Origin: Meandrina meandrites
Lineage: Eukaryota; Cnidaria; Anthozoa; Scleractinia; Meandrinidae
Length of the DNA stretch: 64,000 nucleotides
Direction: 5' to 3'
NCBI GenBank assembly: GCA_963693305.1
Contig: OY855905.1
Coordinates: forward strand, 35,654,137-35,718,136
Shown here: piece by piece, positions 11,050-23,890 of the stretch
Layout of the letters: the number at the start of each line of letters is the position of its first letter
How positions within the stretch are numbered: position 1 is the stretch's first letter
Program-made: the position numbers and the translations under genes
Notes under the pieces: model-generated
Told to the model about the DNA's origin: nothing
Databases searched by the model: none
What the model saw: the letters and a program-made list of their open reading frames with translations, nothing else

Positions 11050-13610
11050 AGCCAATGTGTGTTGTGTGATAGCCTTAAGGTTAGTTCACTGGACTCCAAA
11101 TTAATAGGTCCAGAATCAAGCCCTGGCTAAGGTGCTCATGTTGTGCTCATGGGGAAGACACTATTCTCACAGTGGCTGTCTCCACCAGGAGTTGTAAATG
11201 GCCCCAACCAATTGTTAGGGCATCCTGGAAAATGCCTGGGAGTAACCTGCAATGGACACGCATCCCATCCAGGAAGCAGTAGCAATACTCCTGGGCAGGT
11301 CATGTAACAGGGACCAGAGTTAAGTACTAATACTGATGAGCCATCTAACTCCCCAAATCCTTGGGATTGGAACAAACTTTCCTGCCCTGCAGCCAGTGAA
11401 TCAGTCACCGGTGTGTTTCCATTCTTGGCCACAGAGACTGTAAGAGGGATTTGCTGTCCTGTGCAAAACAAACCTTTCACCATAAAAGTCTAACTCCATT
11501 AACTGGATGAACCAACAAAACTCTCAAGTGAGGGAGGGGATAGGCATTTGTAAACACACACCTCTTACACACAGTTACACAGCAGATGGGTAGAAACATG
11601 GAATGGCAGATTAGGACTATGGCAGTGGTGGATTGCAGAATGGAATGCGAAAATTGGGGAATGGTGCCTTTCGAATTTGGTTGTACAACCTGGTTGATAG
11701 AAGAGCCCAAAATGAGGGACAATCTCCCAGAAGTGGTATGCGATGTACATGGAGGTGTGGACACCAAAGCAAGGATTCAAATCTCTGAATGGACAGTTTC
11801 CGTTATAGAAAAAAATGGGCAACAATATACAGTGTTGAAACAACAGTGATTCGCTTTGATATTCAGATGATGCATCTGATGTAGATGAAACTCAGCTACT
11901 CGGATTTTTGCTGAAAATTGGGGAAATGATGCATTGAAAACTTGGCAGAAATAATGTTACATGTGGCACGCCATAATGGCAGTAGATAGGATGGAGAGTG
12001 AGTCACGGTAGGTGATCTTTTCTTCACTTTGGGGACTTTTCCATCCTTCTGGCATTCAGTGCAAGATGTTCAAGTGCATCTCTTGCAGGAAATACAGTGC
12101 AAGGATGTTCTAGTTGTGATGACACAAAGTCTCCCATGCATTCAGGAGAAGTATCAAGCAATAAACTGATACATCTTGATGAAGAAGTAGCTAACAACAA
12201 TCCCATGAACTGGGGAGAGTTTACCATGTCTGCTCAAAGGTGTTACAGCAGCAGAGATGCCGCACCTGCACCCCTGTCTGCGCCAGCTCTGCGCCACCAC
12301 CAAGCAGCCAATTCTACATTTACACACACGCACACACACAATTCTGCCCCTGCACCTCAGCCTCTGCACAAGCACCAATGCAGTGCCTCCACCTCTGCTG
12401 CTGCAACACTTTCGTGCAGAAGCATGGTGAATTCACCCTGATTAATGCAACTGTTGTAAACCACTGCCCCATAAAAATGATCAATTCATTGCTCAATACT
12501 TTTCCTAAATACATGGAAAATAGTGTGTTGTTGCAGCCAGAACATCCTTGCATTGTAGATCCTGTGAAAAATACACTTAAACATCCTGAACTAAATGCCA
12601 AAAGGGATGGAGAAGTCTCAAAAGTGAAAAAGATCACCTACCATGACTTGCTTTCCACCTCATCTGCTGCTGTAAATGACCTAAAACATGTGACATCATC
12701 CCTACCAAGTATGCAATACAACATTTTCCCCAATTTTCAGCAGCCAATCAGAGGCCAAGTTTCATCCAAATCAGATGTCTCATCTAAACATCAAGCACAA
12801 ATTATTGTTGTTCTAACACTGGATTTTATCACCCATCAGTTCTCTACAACAAAAAATGCCCCTTCAGAGATTCAAATCCTGGCCTTGGTGTCCACAGCAC
12901 CATCTGCTAAGCACACCACTACTAAGAGATCGTCTTTCATTTGGGGTTCTCAAATCAACCCGATTGTACAGCCAAATTCAAGGGGCACCTTTCCCACAAT
13001 TCTCCCACCCCATTCCACAATCCAACATTGCCCTAGCCCCAATCTGCCATTTCACACTTCCACCCAGCTGTTGTGAAACTGCTTGTGAGAAGAGTGTGCT
13101 GACAAATGCCCCTCCCCTCCTTCACTTGAGAGGGTTGTGGTACATCCAGTGAAAGGAGTTGGACTTGAATGGTGGAAGGTTGTTTCACACAGGACAACAA
13201 ATTCCTCCTTCAGTCTCTGTAGCTAAGAATGAAAAAATCCCAGTGAATAATTCATTAGCTACAGGGTAAAAAGGTCTATCCATTCCCAGGGATTGGGTCA
13301 GACAGCTCATCAGTGCCAGTGCTATACTCCAGTTTCTGCAACATGAAATGCCTAGGAGTGCTGCCACTCCCTCTGGATGTGATGCTAGGCCATTGCAGGT
13401 AACTCCCCAGCATTTTGTCAGGTCGCCCTAACAATTGGCTAGTACCATTTATACTCCTGGTTGGAGAAAGCCACTGTGAGAACAGTGTTTTGCCCAAGAG
13501 TAGAACATGACGACCCCAGCCATGACTCAATTTTGGACCAATCAGTCCAGACTCCAAAAAACTAACCTTCACAAAAAGACCACCGCACCCCCCACACTGT
13601 CTACAAAGAA
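11050..13610. mobile_element. 2.5 kb long inverted repeat (foldback-type element)
   Basis: The left arm (about 11050-12235) is matched by the reverse complement of the right arm (about 12425-13610) along its whole length. For example, CTCAAGTGAGGGAGGGGATA near 11523 pairs with the GCCCCTCCCCTCCTTCACTT block near 13108, and TTTTCCATCCTTCTGGCATT near 12039 pairs with GCCAAAAGGGATGGAGAAG near 12597. The symmetry axis falls at about 12327, in a short (CA)n tract. Arms have diverged by perhaps a quarter. The outer part of each arm contains tRNA-like pol III text (GGTCCAGAATCAAGCCC, resembling a B box). Long open frames here (for example 12240-13076) look incidental. Confidence 0.7.
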
Positions 13611-13647
13611 AGTGTTCAGTGGGTGCAAAGTGATGACCATCCTTGTT

Positions 13648-14255
13648 TAACCCTTTCACTGCTGAATTTCCCCCAAAAAACGCATTTTTTTAACCGTTTA
13701 ACCCAATTTTTGTTGTTACGATGCCAATTTTGCCCAAAATTTGCTATGAAAGCACTTTTTTACATCGCAGCAACATTTTGATAGAGATTCCGTGTAACAA
13801 TGTACAATTCTTCACTTTGGTGCATGCGCATAAGCCAAAATTTGGACTTTTTTTTTTGCTGAATCCGTTCCAAATTTTCTCTTGCTCCTTTTCCTTCTTT
13901 TTTTCCTGCTTTCTTATCCTTGTTCCTTTCTGCTCTTCACATCCTTCTTTCTGGCAGGATAAGTTTGGACAAAATCATCGGTAAACCCTGAAAAGGGGAC
14001 GTTGATCAATTACAGGTGTGTTGGCCTGTTTATGCAGCAATTTTGCACCAAAAACACAGCCTGTTTTTTTCGATTAGCTCCATCAGAATGCATATAGCAA
14101 ATGCATGGTCGTATGGAAAGATCAATCCACGCTGTGTCAGTTGCTCATATGAAAAGTTGATTGATGTGTAAACTGATGACGTCACAAGTGGTTCAATGAC
14201 CACTCCTCCAAATGTCGACAAAAGTTGACTTTCACACTGAAAGGGTTGAAAAGAA
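13648..14255. mobile_element. MITE-like element with short terminal inverted repeats
   Basis: Left end TTAACCCTTTCACTGCTGAA and right end CACTGAAAGGGTTGAA are inverted counterparts about 600 bp apart. No coding potential is seen. The target duplication was not resolved. Confidence 0.5.
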
Positions 14256-14259
14256 TTCT

Positions 14260-15600
14260 GATGTGACATCTCAACAGCAGGCACATATCAACTAATTCAC
14301 CCCATCTTGGTACATGAACTTAGACTTCAGATTTTTTCAGATTTTTATTATTTCACACTATTTACAGACATATTTTACTATCACACACTATTAGATGATG
14401 CTAGATGATGATGACGATGATACTTAGATGATGCTAGCACATGGTTCATAGCACTTTTCTTTTTCAAGGAATTTTGAAAGATACAAAACCAAGTTTCAAG
14501 AACTTTTGTCCCATAGCTCAAAGTACCAGAGACATCTGCCAGTCTGAGGATACTTAATCGATAGACAACATGCTCATTGACATAACAGCAAGCATACAAA
14601 CATCCCTTCCATTAGGCATTAAAAATTGTTATTTACAAATGATCTCAGTTTGTTCACAAATTAATGAGAATGCACTTTTAAACATGTATTACAGCATTCA
14701 ACTACTTTTCACAGACTCCGGCCTCATTAAAGAATTCTTCTAGAAAACAACCAAAATGCAACTAGTTTTCAAGATAGTACATGTATGAACCATGAAAGCA
14801 GCTGGCCCAGCAATAAATGAACATATTTTGTTAGGATTTCCACAACAAATGAATGCTCCTTTCACATGACATCCATGATCACAAGAAAGATTTCTGCTTC
14901 ACATAATGAAAGCACTTGTGGAACATTCAACAATCTGCTTTACATGGGAAACTAAAGACTTCTGTGGAACTGAAAATGAAATGGAAATCATTCCAGCATC
15001 TAGATGCATTGATTGTAGCTTGTTTGCTGCCTCAATTTCAGATCATTGTTGTTTCTCTGAAGAATCCTTCACATGCTTATGTGTATAAATTTCAGAAGAG
15101 GCAATTCCCCACAGAACATTGCAGGATTTTAGTTTAGTTGGTTTATTTAAGGAGCTTTGTTGGCAAAAAAGACAATTAGAAGCATTATAGAAAGCAAATA
15201 TGGTCCCCGCTGCATTGGGTGTTTTAACTGTCATCGTGCCACCTCCTCTCATCAGAAATGTCAGGGCTTGAAATAGAAAAAAAATAGCCGGACAGTTTCA
15301 TCTTTTTTTTTGGCAGGTCAACAACATTTGGTCTGCCATTTTGGCCAGACAAAATAAAACTGTTTCCCATCACAACGTCAACAAAATTGGCAGGCAACAT
15401 TTGCACTACTTACATTTTCTGAATGCCACTGTGTTTAATTGATTGAAGATTTCTTATGGGCTACATAAATCACAAGTTCTGTCAATAGAAACTATCATAA
15501 TTCAACTGGCATTACTGTATTAAACCTGCAAGTCTGAACAAAAATCTTTACATGATTTTTGGATTTCTGCATCACAAAATAACAGTTTGGTCATGAATCT
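14260..15600. other. no recognised gene
   Basis: AT-rich sequence with short ATGATG-type simple repeats near 14396-14430. Nothing I can assign. Confidence 0.4.
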
Positions 15601-15625
15601 GCTTAATATGTATCAACGTTATATA

Positions 15626-15738
15626 AACAATAGTCTCCATTTGGCGTGAAAATATGCATGGACATTTGTCCGCGGACATTATCTGTTCCGAGAAGCGAAC
15701 AGTTTTCCGAGAGCGAAGCTCGAGGAAAACTGTGAGCC

Positions 15739-15771
<33 letters not shown>

Positions 15772-15810
15772 TGTGAATATTTTTTAAGCCAAATGGATGC
15801 TATTGTGTTT
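15626..15810. mobile_element. palindromic foldback element
   Basis: The outer arms are AAACAATAGTCTCCATTTGGC at the left and GCCAAATGGATGCTATTGTG at the right. Inside them lie GGACATTTGTCC / GGACAAAT and a central palindrome (GTTCCGAGAAGCGAACAG... against ...CTCGAGGAAC). The whole element folds on itself. Non-coding. Confidence 0.7.
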
Positions 15811-16132
15811 ATTATCCTTCAAATATTTAATATCATCTGATATTCCCCAGTTTTGGCTGCATCACGTGACGCGTTTAGACCAATCGCGCGCGCGAAAAAT
15901 ATTTAATGGATAATAAATCCGGCTATTCTCCTACTGTATCTTTTACTAGATACTGGAAATTAAAGTATGCTTCAAACTTTTGAAGAATTTGAGTCATTTG
16001 AGTTGGTTCCCTTCACTTTATTTTATTAGATTGTTGCATGCTTGAAAGCTCAGAATGTATGCTGGATTAAATTCAAAGACCAGACCAGTACCTTACATAT
16101 GCCTGTGCCACCTTTGTGCTGCAATCTTTTAG

Positions 16133-16364
16133 TTAAAGGAGCAATGTCACGGTGTTTTAGTCATTTTTCTGATTACTTTGAAATTGAAGGAAACCTTAAA
16201 ATAATAGTTTTCGAACATAGAAAAACACCAAGGGAGTAATAAAAATACGAAAAAAAAAACAAGGATGGTTTCAACTGACAATGTTAAGACCGATTACAAT
16301 CAACAAACTTGAAAAAACTTGCCAGTTTTTTCAAGATGCCTTTTCCGTGACGTAGCTCCTTTAA
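16133..16364. mobile_element. TTAA-bounded MITE
   Basis: Starts TTAAAGGAGCAATGTCACGG and ends CCGTGACGTAGCTCCTTTAA, so the termini are inverted repeats bounded by TTAA on both sides. That is the target preference of piggyBac-type elements. It is 232 bp long with no open frame of note. Confidence 0.65.
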
Positions 16365-18190
16365 TTCATTCCAGTAAGCTGAAATCAGCAGTGACTACAC
16401 ATACATGTACCTAGTAGACTCTTCATGGAGAGGTTGTTAAAAAAAACATGGTAATTAAAAGAAAGCGAAACAATGCCATTTACAGTAAAATTTTATCTAT
16501 CATTTTATTTTCCATTTTGCTTTCAAACTTTTTTCACTGCCATTAGTAAAATTTGATTTACATGGCCACTATTTAAACAATGAATTTGATACTGTTTTGG
16601 TAAAGCATGTGCTCTTTGACGAAATCTTTCTGGTACTTTTATCATTAAAAACATTGGTCTGCGATAGCTCTAGATGATCAAGAACTATGTTTTGGGTTCT
16701 GAATGTCAAACTGAGTCAGTTTTGTAATGTGTTGCATTCAAAAGTGGTGACTTGGTTTCATGCACTTTCAGTATTTGTTGACTTGTTACACTTTTACTGT
16801 TTGAGCATTTAAAATTAACCAGTAGAACCTCACCTGTTGAATGTACTTTTGACAGTTCATACACTCATTTTGGCTCAAATCATTAACGCAAGGCAATGCA
16901 GTCAACTGTCTTTGACAGTGTCACTCTGCTCAGGGATTCAGTGTTCTCCTTATAATACAGTAGACCAGCAAATTTATTAACTGACTGCAATGCCACTCGT
17001 CTACCAGCTAGAACCACTAAAGAATTCTCACAAACTCAAAAGGTAAATAACAAAGTAATGCCATTTGTTCCACCACCTGTGGTTGCCATGATTTCATGGG
17101 TCAGGCAGCAATCAATGCTGTTGTTTGATTCTTTCCCTTCACTCATTGACAAATGAAAGAAGTCACAACACAAAGAGGGTAAAAATAATTACAGAAGTTC
17201 ACAATTTTCTTTGTCCCATGTTTATGACAACAGAAACAGCATCTTTCCCGCGTAGTCGATTGTTACGAAGACTGTAGCACCTCACGTGTGCTGAAGGTAC
17301 TTTTCGTTCAGAAAATGTGAAAGTCTTAACTGTTGAAGTGGATGCCCAAGGAACAGATTGAAAGAAGCCTTGCAAATACAATCCTTAAAAAATACAGTTG
17401 GAATTATCCAGAACTTGAGGCAAAGAGAAAAGTAGAGGCAGTGATTTAAAGCAAAAAAAAAAAACAAAGTCAACCCTCAAGTTCCCAGCAAAACACCATG
17501 GAACTGACAGAATAATTATATCACTCGACGAACAATTCACACTGTAAGTGATTTTCCTTACCCAGTATGCAAAGAGAACTTAAATTCTTGTGAGACAATA
17601 TTCAACTGGTAGAAGTTAAAAAACCTCTCTAAACGTCTGTGTATAAACAAAGAAGAACACTGCTGATTGCTAACTGTGACTAGCCGACTTGCTTAAGTTT
17701 TTCCTGGGTTACTGATACAATGTACTTGCCTCCAAAGAACATGGTCATAGTAATATTAGCAACTCTTCCAGCATTTTACCATTTTACCACAGTTGGTGTA
17801 GCTAGATTAAGAAAACAAGTTACAGGTCTGATGATGAAGTACATAAAAGTAACAATTTTCTGGATTTGACTGTCCCAAACATGGTAGCAAAACAGCCTGG
17901 AATTTTTCTACCCTACAGTGCACCAGTATGGTGGATATATGACTCAACCAAAGTTGCTTTTGTACAAGATCATCATTATTGTTGTAGGTGTGATTTGAGA
18001 GCATATCTCGAACCTGATCTGTAATGTTCTTTGGATTCAACAGTCCTGTCAACTTGTATTACCATTTGCTTTCAAAAACAATCCAATTGGCTGCTCTTTT
18101 TTAGGAAACCCTGGCTTGAAAAGGATAACTTGGGAAATACTACCAACACTGCTCAAGTTTTACTGCCTTTTTATCATCTTTTTCCACTCA
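16365..18190. other. no recognised gene
   Basis: Short minus-strand open frames (for example 17199-17381 and 17807-18052) carry no family motif I know and no clear splice partners. I leave them uncalled. Confidence 0.4.
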
Positions 18191-20620
18191 AATGACAGAC
18201 TGAAGGCTGGGTTTTGCAAAATGCAAGTACAAAATCATTTTGTCTTCTGATTTTGACAATGTCACTTGTTCATGTAACCAAGGTATTTCCATGGGTTAAA
18301 ATGTCATTTCACTTAACGCAAAGTACAAAATTTTGTAAAAAAAAACAAGAACAAGGTACTTGTTTTGTTGATCTATGAGCCCACCAGCTTAACTCTCTCC
18401 TTGTAAAGGATTTTTTCCCACAGCCATTCAAGAATATTGCATTCTTCCTGTGATGTAAATCAGTCCTATGCTGTCCCTCTTTGCTTAAGTGGCTTGCAGC
18501 TCTTGTGCTCTAGATAAACAATGACAAAAGAATGCAATTAAGATAGTAATAAAGAATCAAATGTCAATAATTTCCATGTTGTTGAATGCAGCGATCTATT
18601 CATCAGCTTTATCAGTTCGAAGGTGTTTAAATATGTTTTATTCCAGTGGTTCTTGGAGTGTTGATCATGAAGTCGAACAAACTTGATAGTGTTGATCATC
18701 ATGAGCTTACAAAACCAAAAGGTTTCCCGGACATCATTTTCAAAGAAATGAAGCAGCACTTTCTTACATGTTTAACTAGTTCAATGGTTTAGAAACATGA
18801 ACTACGTATTTGAACAATGCTGAATAAAAACATGTCTGAAGCTTACCTCATAATTCAGCGCGCCTCCCACGAGCTCAAGCATCGAGTGGCAGGCCGGTGT
18901 TGAGATGTTCAGCGCACACTAAGAAATGTCCTAGTAAAACATTTTCCACAAAGTTAACTTAACCTTACAAGATAAACAGTACATGAAAATGCTATCATAT
19001 TTATACACTTATTGCGTTTAAAAGCTCCCGCTCCAATCTTGTTCCCATAATGCACTTACCCAGTGCATCCGTAGCAGTAGTCTTCAGAGAGTCAACAGTT
19101 TGTTACCACCCCAAGGATAGCATATGTGGTGTAACAACCACCAAGAGGTTTCTTGAAAAGAGAGGAAACATCGTATAAGACCAGGAGTTCATCATCTGTT
19201 TTCAGTTCTGAGAACAAATTTAATTGCAGAGTCTACAAGAAACCTGGAAAACTACCAACACATTGGAAATCAGAAATCCAGGCTGGGTTTTGAAAAAAGA
19301 AAGTACAAAATAAAATAAAATAAAATAATAATAAAAAAAAGTACAAAATAATTTTGTAACATGGTACTTGACTTAGACAGATAAGCCCACCAGCTTTACT
19401 CTCTCCTTTAAAAAGATATTTTCCCACAGCCCTAAGTAAAAACCTTACATTCTTCGGGTGATGTAAATCAGTCCTATGCTTCCCCTCTTTGCTATGGTGA
19501 CTGACATCTTTTGTGCTCTGGAAAAAACATCAACAAAGGAATGCAAGTTATTAAGGTATCAAGTATCTAACTTACACATTGTGTGAATGTAGCGATCTGT
19601 ACTATCTACATCGGCTTTACTCAATCTAACGTGTTGTCTTTGAAGCGGCTAAGGGCCAGGGAACAACAGCTCCCAAAATATCCTGTCCGCCGACTGTTGG
19701 CTTGAAGCGGCTAAGGGCCAGGGAACAACAGCTCCCAAAATATCCTGTTGGCAGACAGAATTTGTACACATGAACATTAACTTGTTGACAGACTGTCTGC
19801 AGACTGTTGACTGACAGTTGGTAACATGTCAGCGATCTGTCAGTCAATTCCCAAGCTCTCGCTGGCCTGACTGAGTTATCGACAACTAACACTCCAATGC
19901 GTGGAATCCTTGCATCGGACAGGATTAGTTGTCAATGGCATTGAGTTGTGGACAAGTAGTTGTTGACAACTAAATGTCTAGTCTGTGGAGGCCCCGAGTG
20001 TCTAGTTGTGGAGGCCCTAGATAAGCTTAAATGTGTTTTATTCAAGCGGTTCTTGGTTGTTTCGGAATATCTCTGTGGAACATGACAGCTGATGGTGAAG
20101 AACTTGACACGTGTTGATCGCCATACATGAGCTTACAAAGCCAAAAGGTCGTTTTCTGAACATCGTTTTCAAAGAAATAAAGCAGCACTTTCTCACACGT
20201 GCGACTAGTCAACTTGTCCAGAATGATGAACGATGTAATTGAACGATGTCAGATAAAAACAGCTTACCAAAAATTCGACACGCCTCCCGCGAGCTCGAGC
20301 GTCCATCAAGTGGCAGGCCAATGAGATGTTCAGCGCACAGAAATGCCCTGGTAAAACATTTTCTGCAAAGTTTAAGTAAACTTAACCTTACATGATAAAC
20401 ATAATGCCAAAATACCATCATATTTACAAACTTACTACGTTTAAAAGCTCCCGCCTTCCTACAACTCTCGCATCACGTTGCTCATGGTCCAATCTTCTTC
20501 CCATAATGCACCTTAGCAGTGCATCCACAGCGGTACTCTTCAGACAGTGGTTTGTCACCTCAACAGTTAACTATGTGGTGTAACAGCCACTGAGGGGTTT
20601 CTTGAACAGAGAGGAATCTT
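18190..20620. repeat. diverged tandem duplication, two units of about 1.0-1.4 kb
   Basis: Unit 1 (about 18190-19180) and unit 2 (about 19260-20620) share ordered landmarks: AGGCTGGGTTTTG, CACCAGCTT-ACTCTCTCC, TGATGTAAATCAGTCCTATG, GAGATGTTCAGCGCACA, TAAAAGCTCCCGC and CCCATAATGCAC. Unit 2 is longer because of an insert at about 19630-20010 that holds its own 43 bp direct repeat. On the minus strand both units end a G-rich segment with GTAAGC, so each may carry a duplicated promoter or first exon, but no coding exon is evident. Confidence 0.6.
19640..19750. repeat. direct repeat, about 43 bp, two copies
   Basis: GAAGCGGCTAAGGGCCAGGG followed by AACAACAGCTCCCAAAATAT occurs at 19641 and again at about 19703. 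The copies are identical and separated by about 20 bp. Confidence 0.85.
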
Positions 20621-20794
20621 CGTAAATGCGAGGATGCGAGCCGATGCGAGATACCCTTTATTTTTCTCTAGCAGTCTTTTGAACGATTCACCACAAGACA
20701 ACAATCTTATCCCATTTTTCTTTTCTGAAGAGAGCACAAGAAGATTTTCATCAAGCTCCCGTATTGCAGCAACTGTGAGGGGGAAATTGGGGTT

Positions 20795-20828
20795 TGCGGT
20801 ATTAATTGCGGTATTAATTGCGGTATTC
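20795..20828. repeat. TGCGGTATTAAT tandem repeat
   Basis: Two full and one partial 12 bp units. Related GCGGTA text recurs at 21105-21165, where GGGGGTTGC-type sequence is inverted relative to the left block, so 20770-21195 may be one non-autonomous element. Confidence 0.6.
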
Positions 20829-21351
20829 TCCAAACGTAAACTTGCGGGATGTGTTTTCTTGGCATTTTGGTCGACGATAGGTATAAAAACGCAGCCTTGA
20901 CTTTTTCCGACCGTTTTTTGCCGTTTCTCTGGTTTCTGGTCGTTTTGGAAGCAACCTGTAACAAGACCTAACAACCTTAAATCACACATTTTACTCTACA
21001 ATTTTAAAACAGTGTCTTTGTTTGCACGGTCCCACCGCTCGTCTTTTCCTCTATTTTTACCTTCGAGTTAACTAATCCGCAAGCTAAACAGGCTTACTAT
21101 GAAATTGCGGTATTTCCAATTTTTTGCGGTATTGGCCGAATTTTTTTTTTTTTTGCGGTAATGCGGTGTTCAGCAACCCCCAATGTCCCCCTCAAAACTA
21201 AATAGTTCCTTAAAGTCCAAAAGGCAAATTTAAAAGACAAAAAATGCTCACAAATCTCAAGTCGTTCTGATGATGACTTACCCAAGTTGAAAACGTTCGG
21301 TGTTTTAACCTTATTTTGGCCTTGTATTAATTTTTGTCATCGTCGTCGTTA

Positions 21352-21562
<211 letters not shown>

Positions 21563-21691
21563 AACAGGAGCTATAATCGAGCTCAAGGATTATGTCCCGC
21601 TGTAGTGAAATCTATGCAAAGTCGTATATACAGCAGTAGGCTTTGATTACCTCTACCCATGGGGCGCACAACAAACGTTGAAGTAGTCTCC

Positions 21692-21801
21692 TCTTAGCCG
21701 GCGGCGCCTTTACAAGGGGAAAAGTCCAGCCAATCAAATTACGATTCCCCGGTCTGGCCATTGTCACCTCGTACAAAGGCTGCGCCGGCTAAGACTAATA
21801 A
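21692..21801. repeat. short inverted-repeat element
   Basis: CTTAGCCGGCGGCGCCTTTA at the left is answered by AAAGGCTGCGCCGGCTAAG at the right, a roughly 20 bp inverted repeat around a 70 bp core. The 21.8-22.86 kb stretch that follows has no gene I can see apart from the likely 5' flank of the GPCR. Confidence 0.55.
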
Positions 21802-22867
21802 CAGGCGGTCCTGGAGACGAGAATGGAATGAGCCGAGAACGAATAAACGTGGTCATGACAGAGGGAAAAAATACAAATGGTAGAGCATTTTATTTCGGCT
21901 TCATGTTAAATCCTACAATCGGCTACCTGCAAAGCGAAATCTGAATAAGTGTGTAACTGGTAACTCCTTCAATTTGTTAGAATCGCAATATCTCTGCACT
22001 CGCATTTATATTTATTTAATATCATTTGTGAAGAATTGTACTCATTTTAGTCATGACAATGTCTTTCATATAAAGACTCGAGTGAATGTCCTGGTCCTGA
22101 TTACTTAGTGGAAAACCTACCGTGCATTATCATAGTAACAAGTCAAACACTCCGGTTCCTACGGCGGTGACCAATACTACAAGGCCGTAAGACAATGGTG
22201 GGCAAGCTTCGGTATACAACAAACTGATTATTATTATAATTTCAATGCAGTAGGAGTGAAGTAAGCAAATAAACCTACGATATAATTAACTTGTGTAATT
22301 TTATCAGACATTTTATCGCAGTTTTTAGTAAAAGCTACCCTCAGTTCTAATGGTAATTTACTCTCATTTTAAATTATCTGTTGCGTTAGTTTCCTGTTTC
22401 TTTCTTTTTTCTATAATTATAGGTCTTATGATATTGTCGAAATTGAAAAACAACTTGGACATTATTTGCATATATATGAGTTTTCATAAATTTTACAGCC
22501 TATTATTTGTTCCACAGTATTTGTATTTTGAGGGGGAAGATGTTTAAGGAACAATAAGCTGGCTGGCACCAGCATGCAGTAGATTCATTAAAACCCCTTT
22601 TAAGGAGTGTCTAGTATCACACTTCCGTGTTATTGCATGAGACGCCGTTTTACGGTTGTAGAGAAGAGCACAGCTCCCATAGTACGAAAGAGAAGTGAAA
22701 CATTGTCAGCAGAAGTCAGGAAATCAGCGTATGGTTCTTCACTGTACAGGTTGTTTTTCATTTGCTACAGATAAAAGAACAACTGGATAGCGAAAACAGA
22801 TTCGAGATAATTCCATCACGAATTCTATTAAAAAGCATCTTACTTCACAGCAAAAGCAGCAAGCTAC

Positions 22868-23890
22868 ATGGCAGCTCTGTTTGGTTATACGAATTTCTGG
22901 AACGTATCGGCAAAAATGGTTATGGATGAGTTTAAAAGACAGCTGATAGAGGGATTACACGGACAGCCGGCAATAATTATTTTTGGTGTCGTCTACTTAC
23001 TCGTATCGGTGATAACTGTGGTTGAAAACTCACTGGTCATCTTTGCAATTTGGAAAGACCCGTTAAAGGTTCTGAGATCATCCCCTACCAACTTTATCCT
23101 CCTATCACTGGCAATAGCTGATCTGATTGTCGGTTTGGTTATTGCTCCTGGAATTGCTGCGTGGTTTCTTCGTGTCGGAACTACGGAAAAAGACCCTTGG
23201 TATTTCCAGTCCATACTTTTAATATTCACCAGTGCTTTGCTAATAGTATCTGTTGGCCACGTGTTATTTCTAACTGTAGACAGATATTATGCTTTGGCGA
23301 CGCCTTTAAAATATCGAACAAAAATCACCAAAAGAAGGGTTGTTATCACATCGTCTGGGATGTGGATTTGCTGTATTTGTTACGCAGTAGTGTCAAGCAT
23401 TATACAGCAATATTTCCCTGTTATGTGGCTCATCGGTATCGTGGTGATGTTGTCGCTTGCGGAGTGGGTTTATATTTTGTACCTTATCACTTTAAGATGT
23501 CTAATGAAACATTCTCGAGCAAGAGTTATGGCCGAAAATTCACATTCAAATGTAGCATTATGCTATCAACGGGAAAAGAAAGTTTTCAGAGTAATTGTAT
23601 CAGTTATTTTTGTATTTGATTGTTGTATAACTCCGTGGATAGTAGCACAATTTGTGTTATACTTTTGCAAACCTTGCTATGATTATCATGGTGTGGTGAT
23701 CGTCTTTCAAAGCGTAACGATGATATTTCTTTTTGTGAATTCTGCTCTAAACCCGTTGTTGTACTGTTGGAGGTTTTCAAAATTTCGAGCAACTTTCAAG
23801 CATTTTTGGAATAAGTTTTCTCAAAAAGGAAGAAGGCAAAGGACAGTCAGGATCACTGAAAGACGGTTATCATTTGACACACATCTGTGA
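22868..23890 (+). CDS. class A rhodopsin-like GPCR (MECA-like features), intronless
   Basis: A 340-residue seven-transmembrane receptor in one uninterrupted exon. Class A landmarks are N54 in TM1, D85 in TM2 (LAIADLIVG), D138-R139-Y140 at the end of TM3, C253-x2-P256-W257 in TM6 and N295-P296-x2-Y299 in TM7. The N-terminus has no signal peptide and one glycosylation sequon at N12. Unusual for the class, it lacks the TM3 cysteine, has a very short ECL2 without cysteine and lacks the TM5 proline; ECL3 has a CxxC (C267, C270). Melanocortin and related MECA receptors share several of these traits, so I infer a MECA-like orphan. It ends in DTHL, a class I PDZ-ligand pattern. The ligand is unknown. 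The paralogue at 26114 lies 2.2 kb downstream on the same strand. Confidence 0.92.
   Translation: MAALFGYTNFWNVSAKMVMDEFKRQLIEGLHGQPAIIIFGVVYLLVSVITVVENSLVIFAIWKDPLKVLRSSPTNFILLSLAIADLIVGLVIAPGIAAWFLRVGTTEKDPWYFQSILLIFTSALLIVSVGHVLFLTVDRYYALATPLKYRTKITKRRVVITSSGMWICCICYAVVSSIIQQYFPVMWLIGIVVMLSLAEWVYILYLITLRCLMKHSRARVMAENSHSNVALCYQREKKVFRVIVSVIFVFDCCITPWIVAQFVLYFCKPCYDYHGVVIVFQSVTMIFLFVNSALNPLLYCWRFSKFRATFKHFWNKFSQKGRRQRTVRITERRLSFDTHL

Noticed and set aside
12240..13076. 278-codon plus-strand open frame
   Set aside because: It runs through the centre and right arm of the long inverted repeat, with low-complexity Cys/Pro/Ser/Thr text and no family motif. The opposite strand and other frames are equally open.
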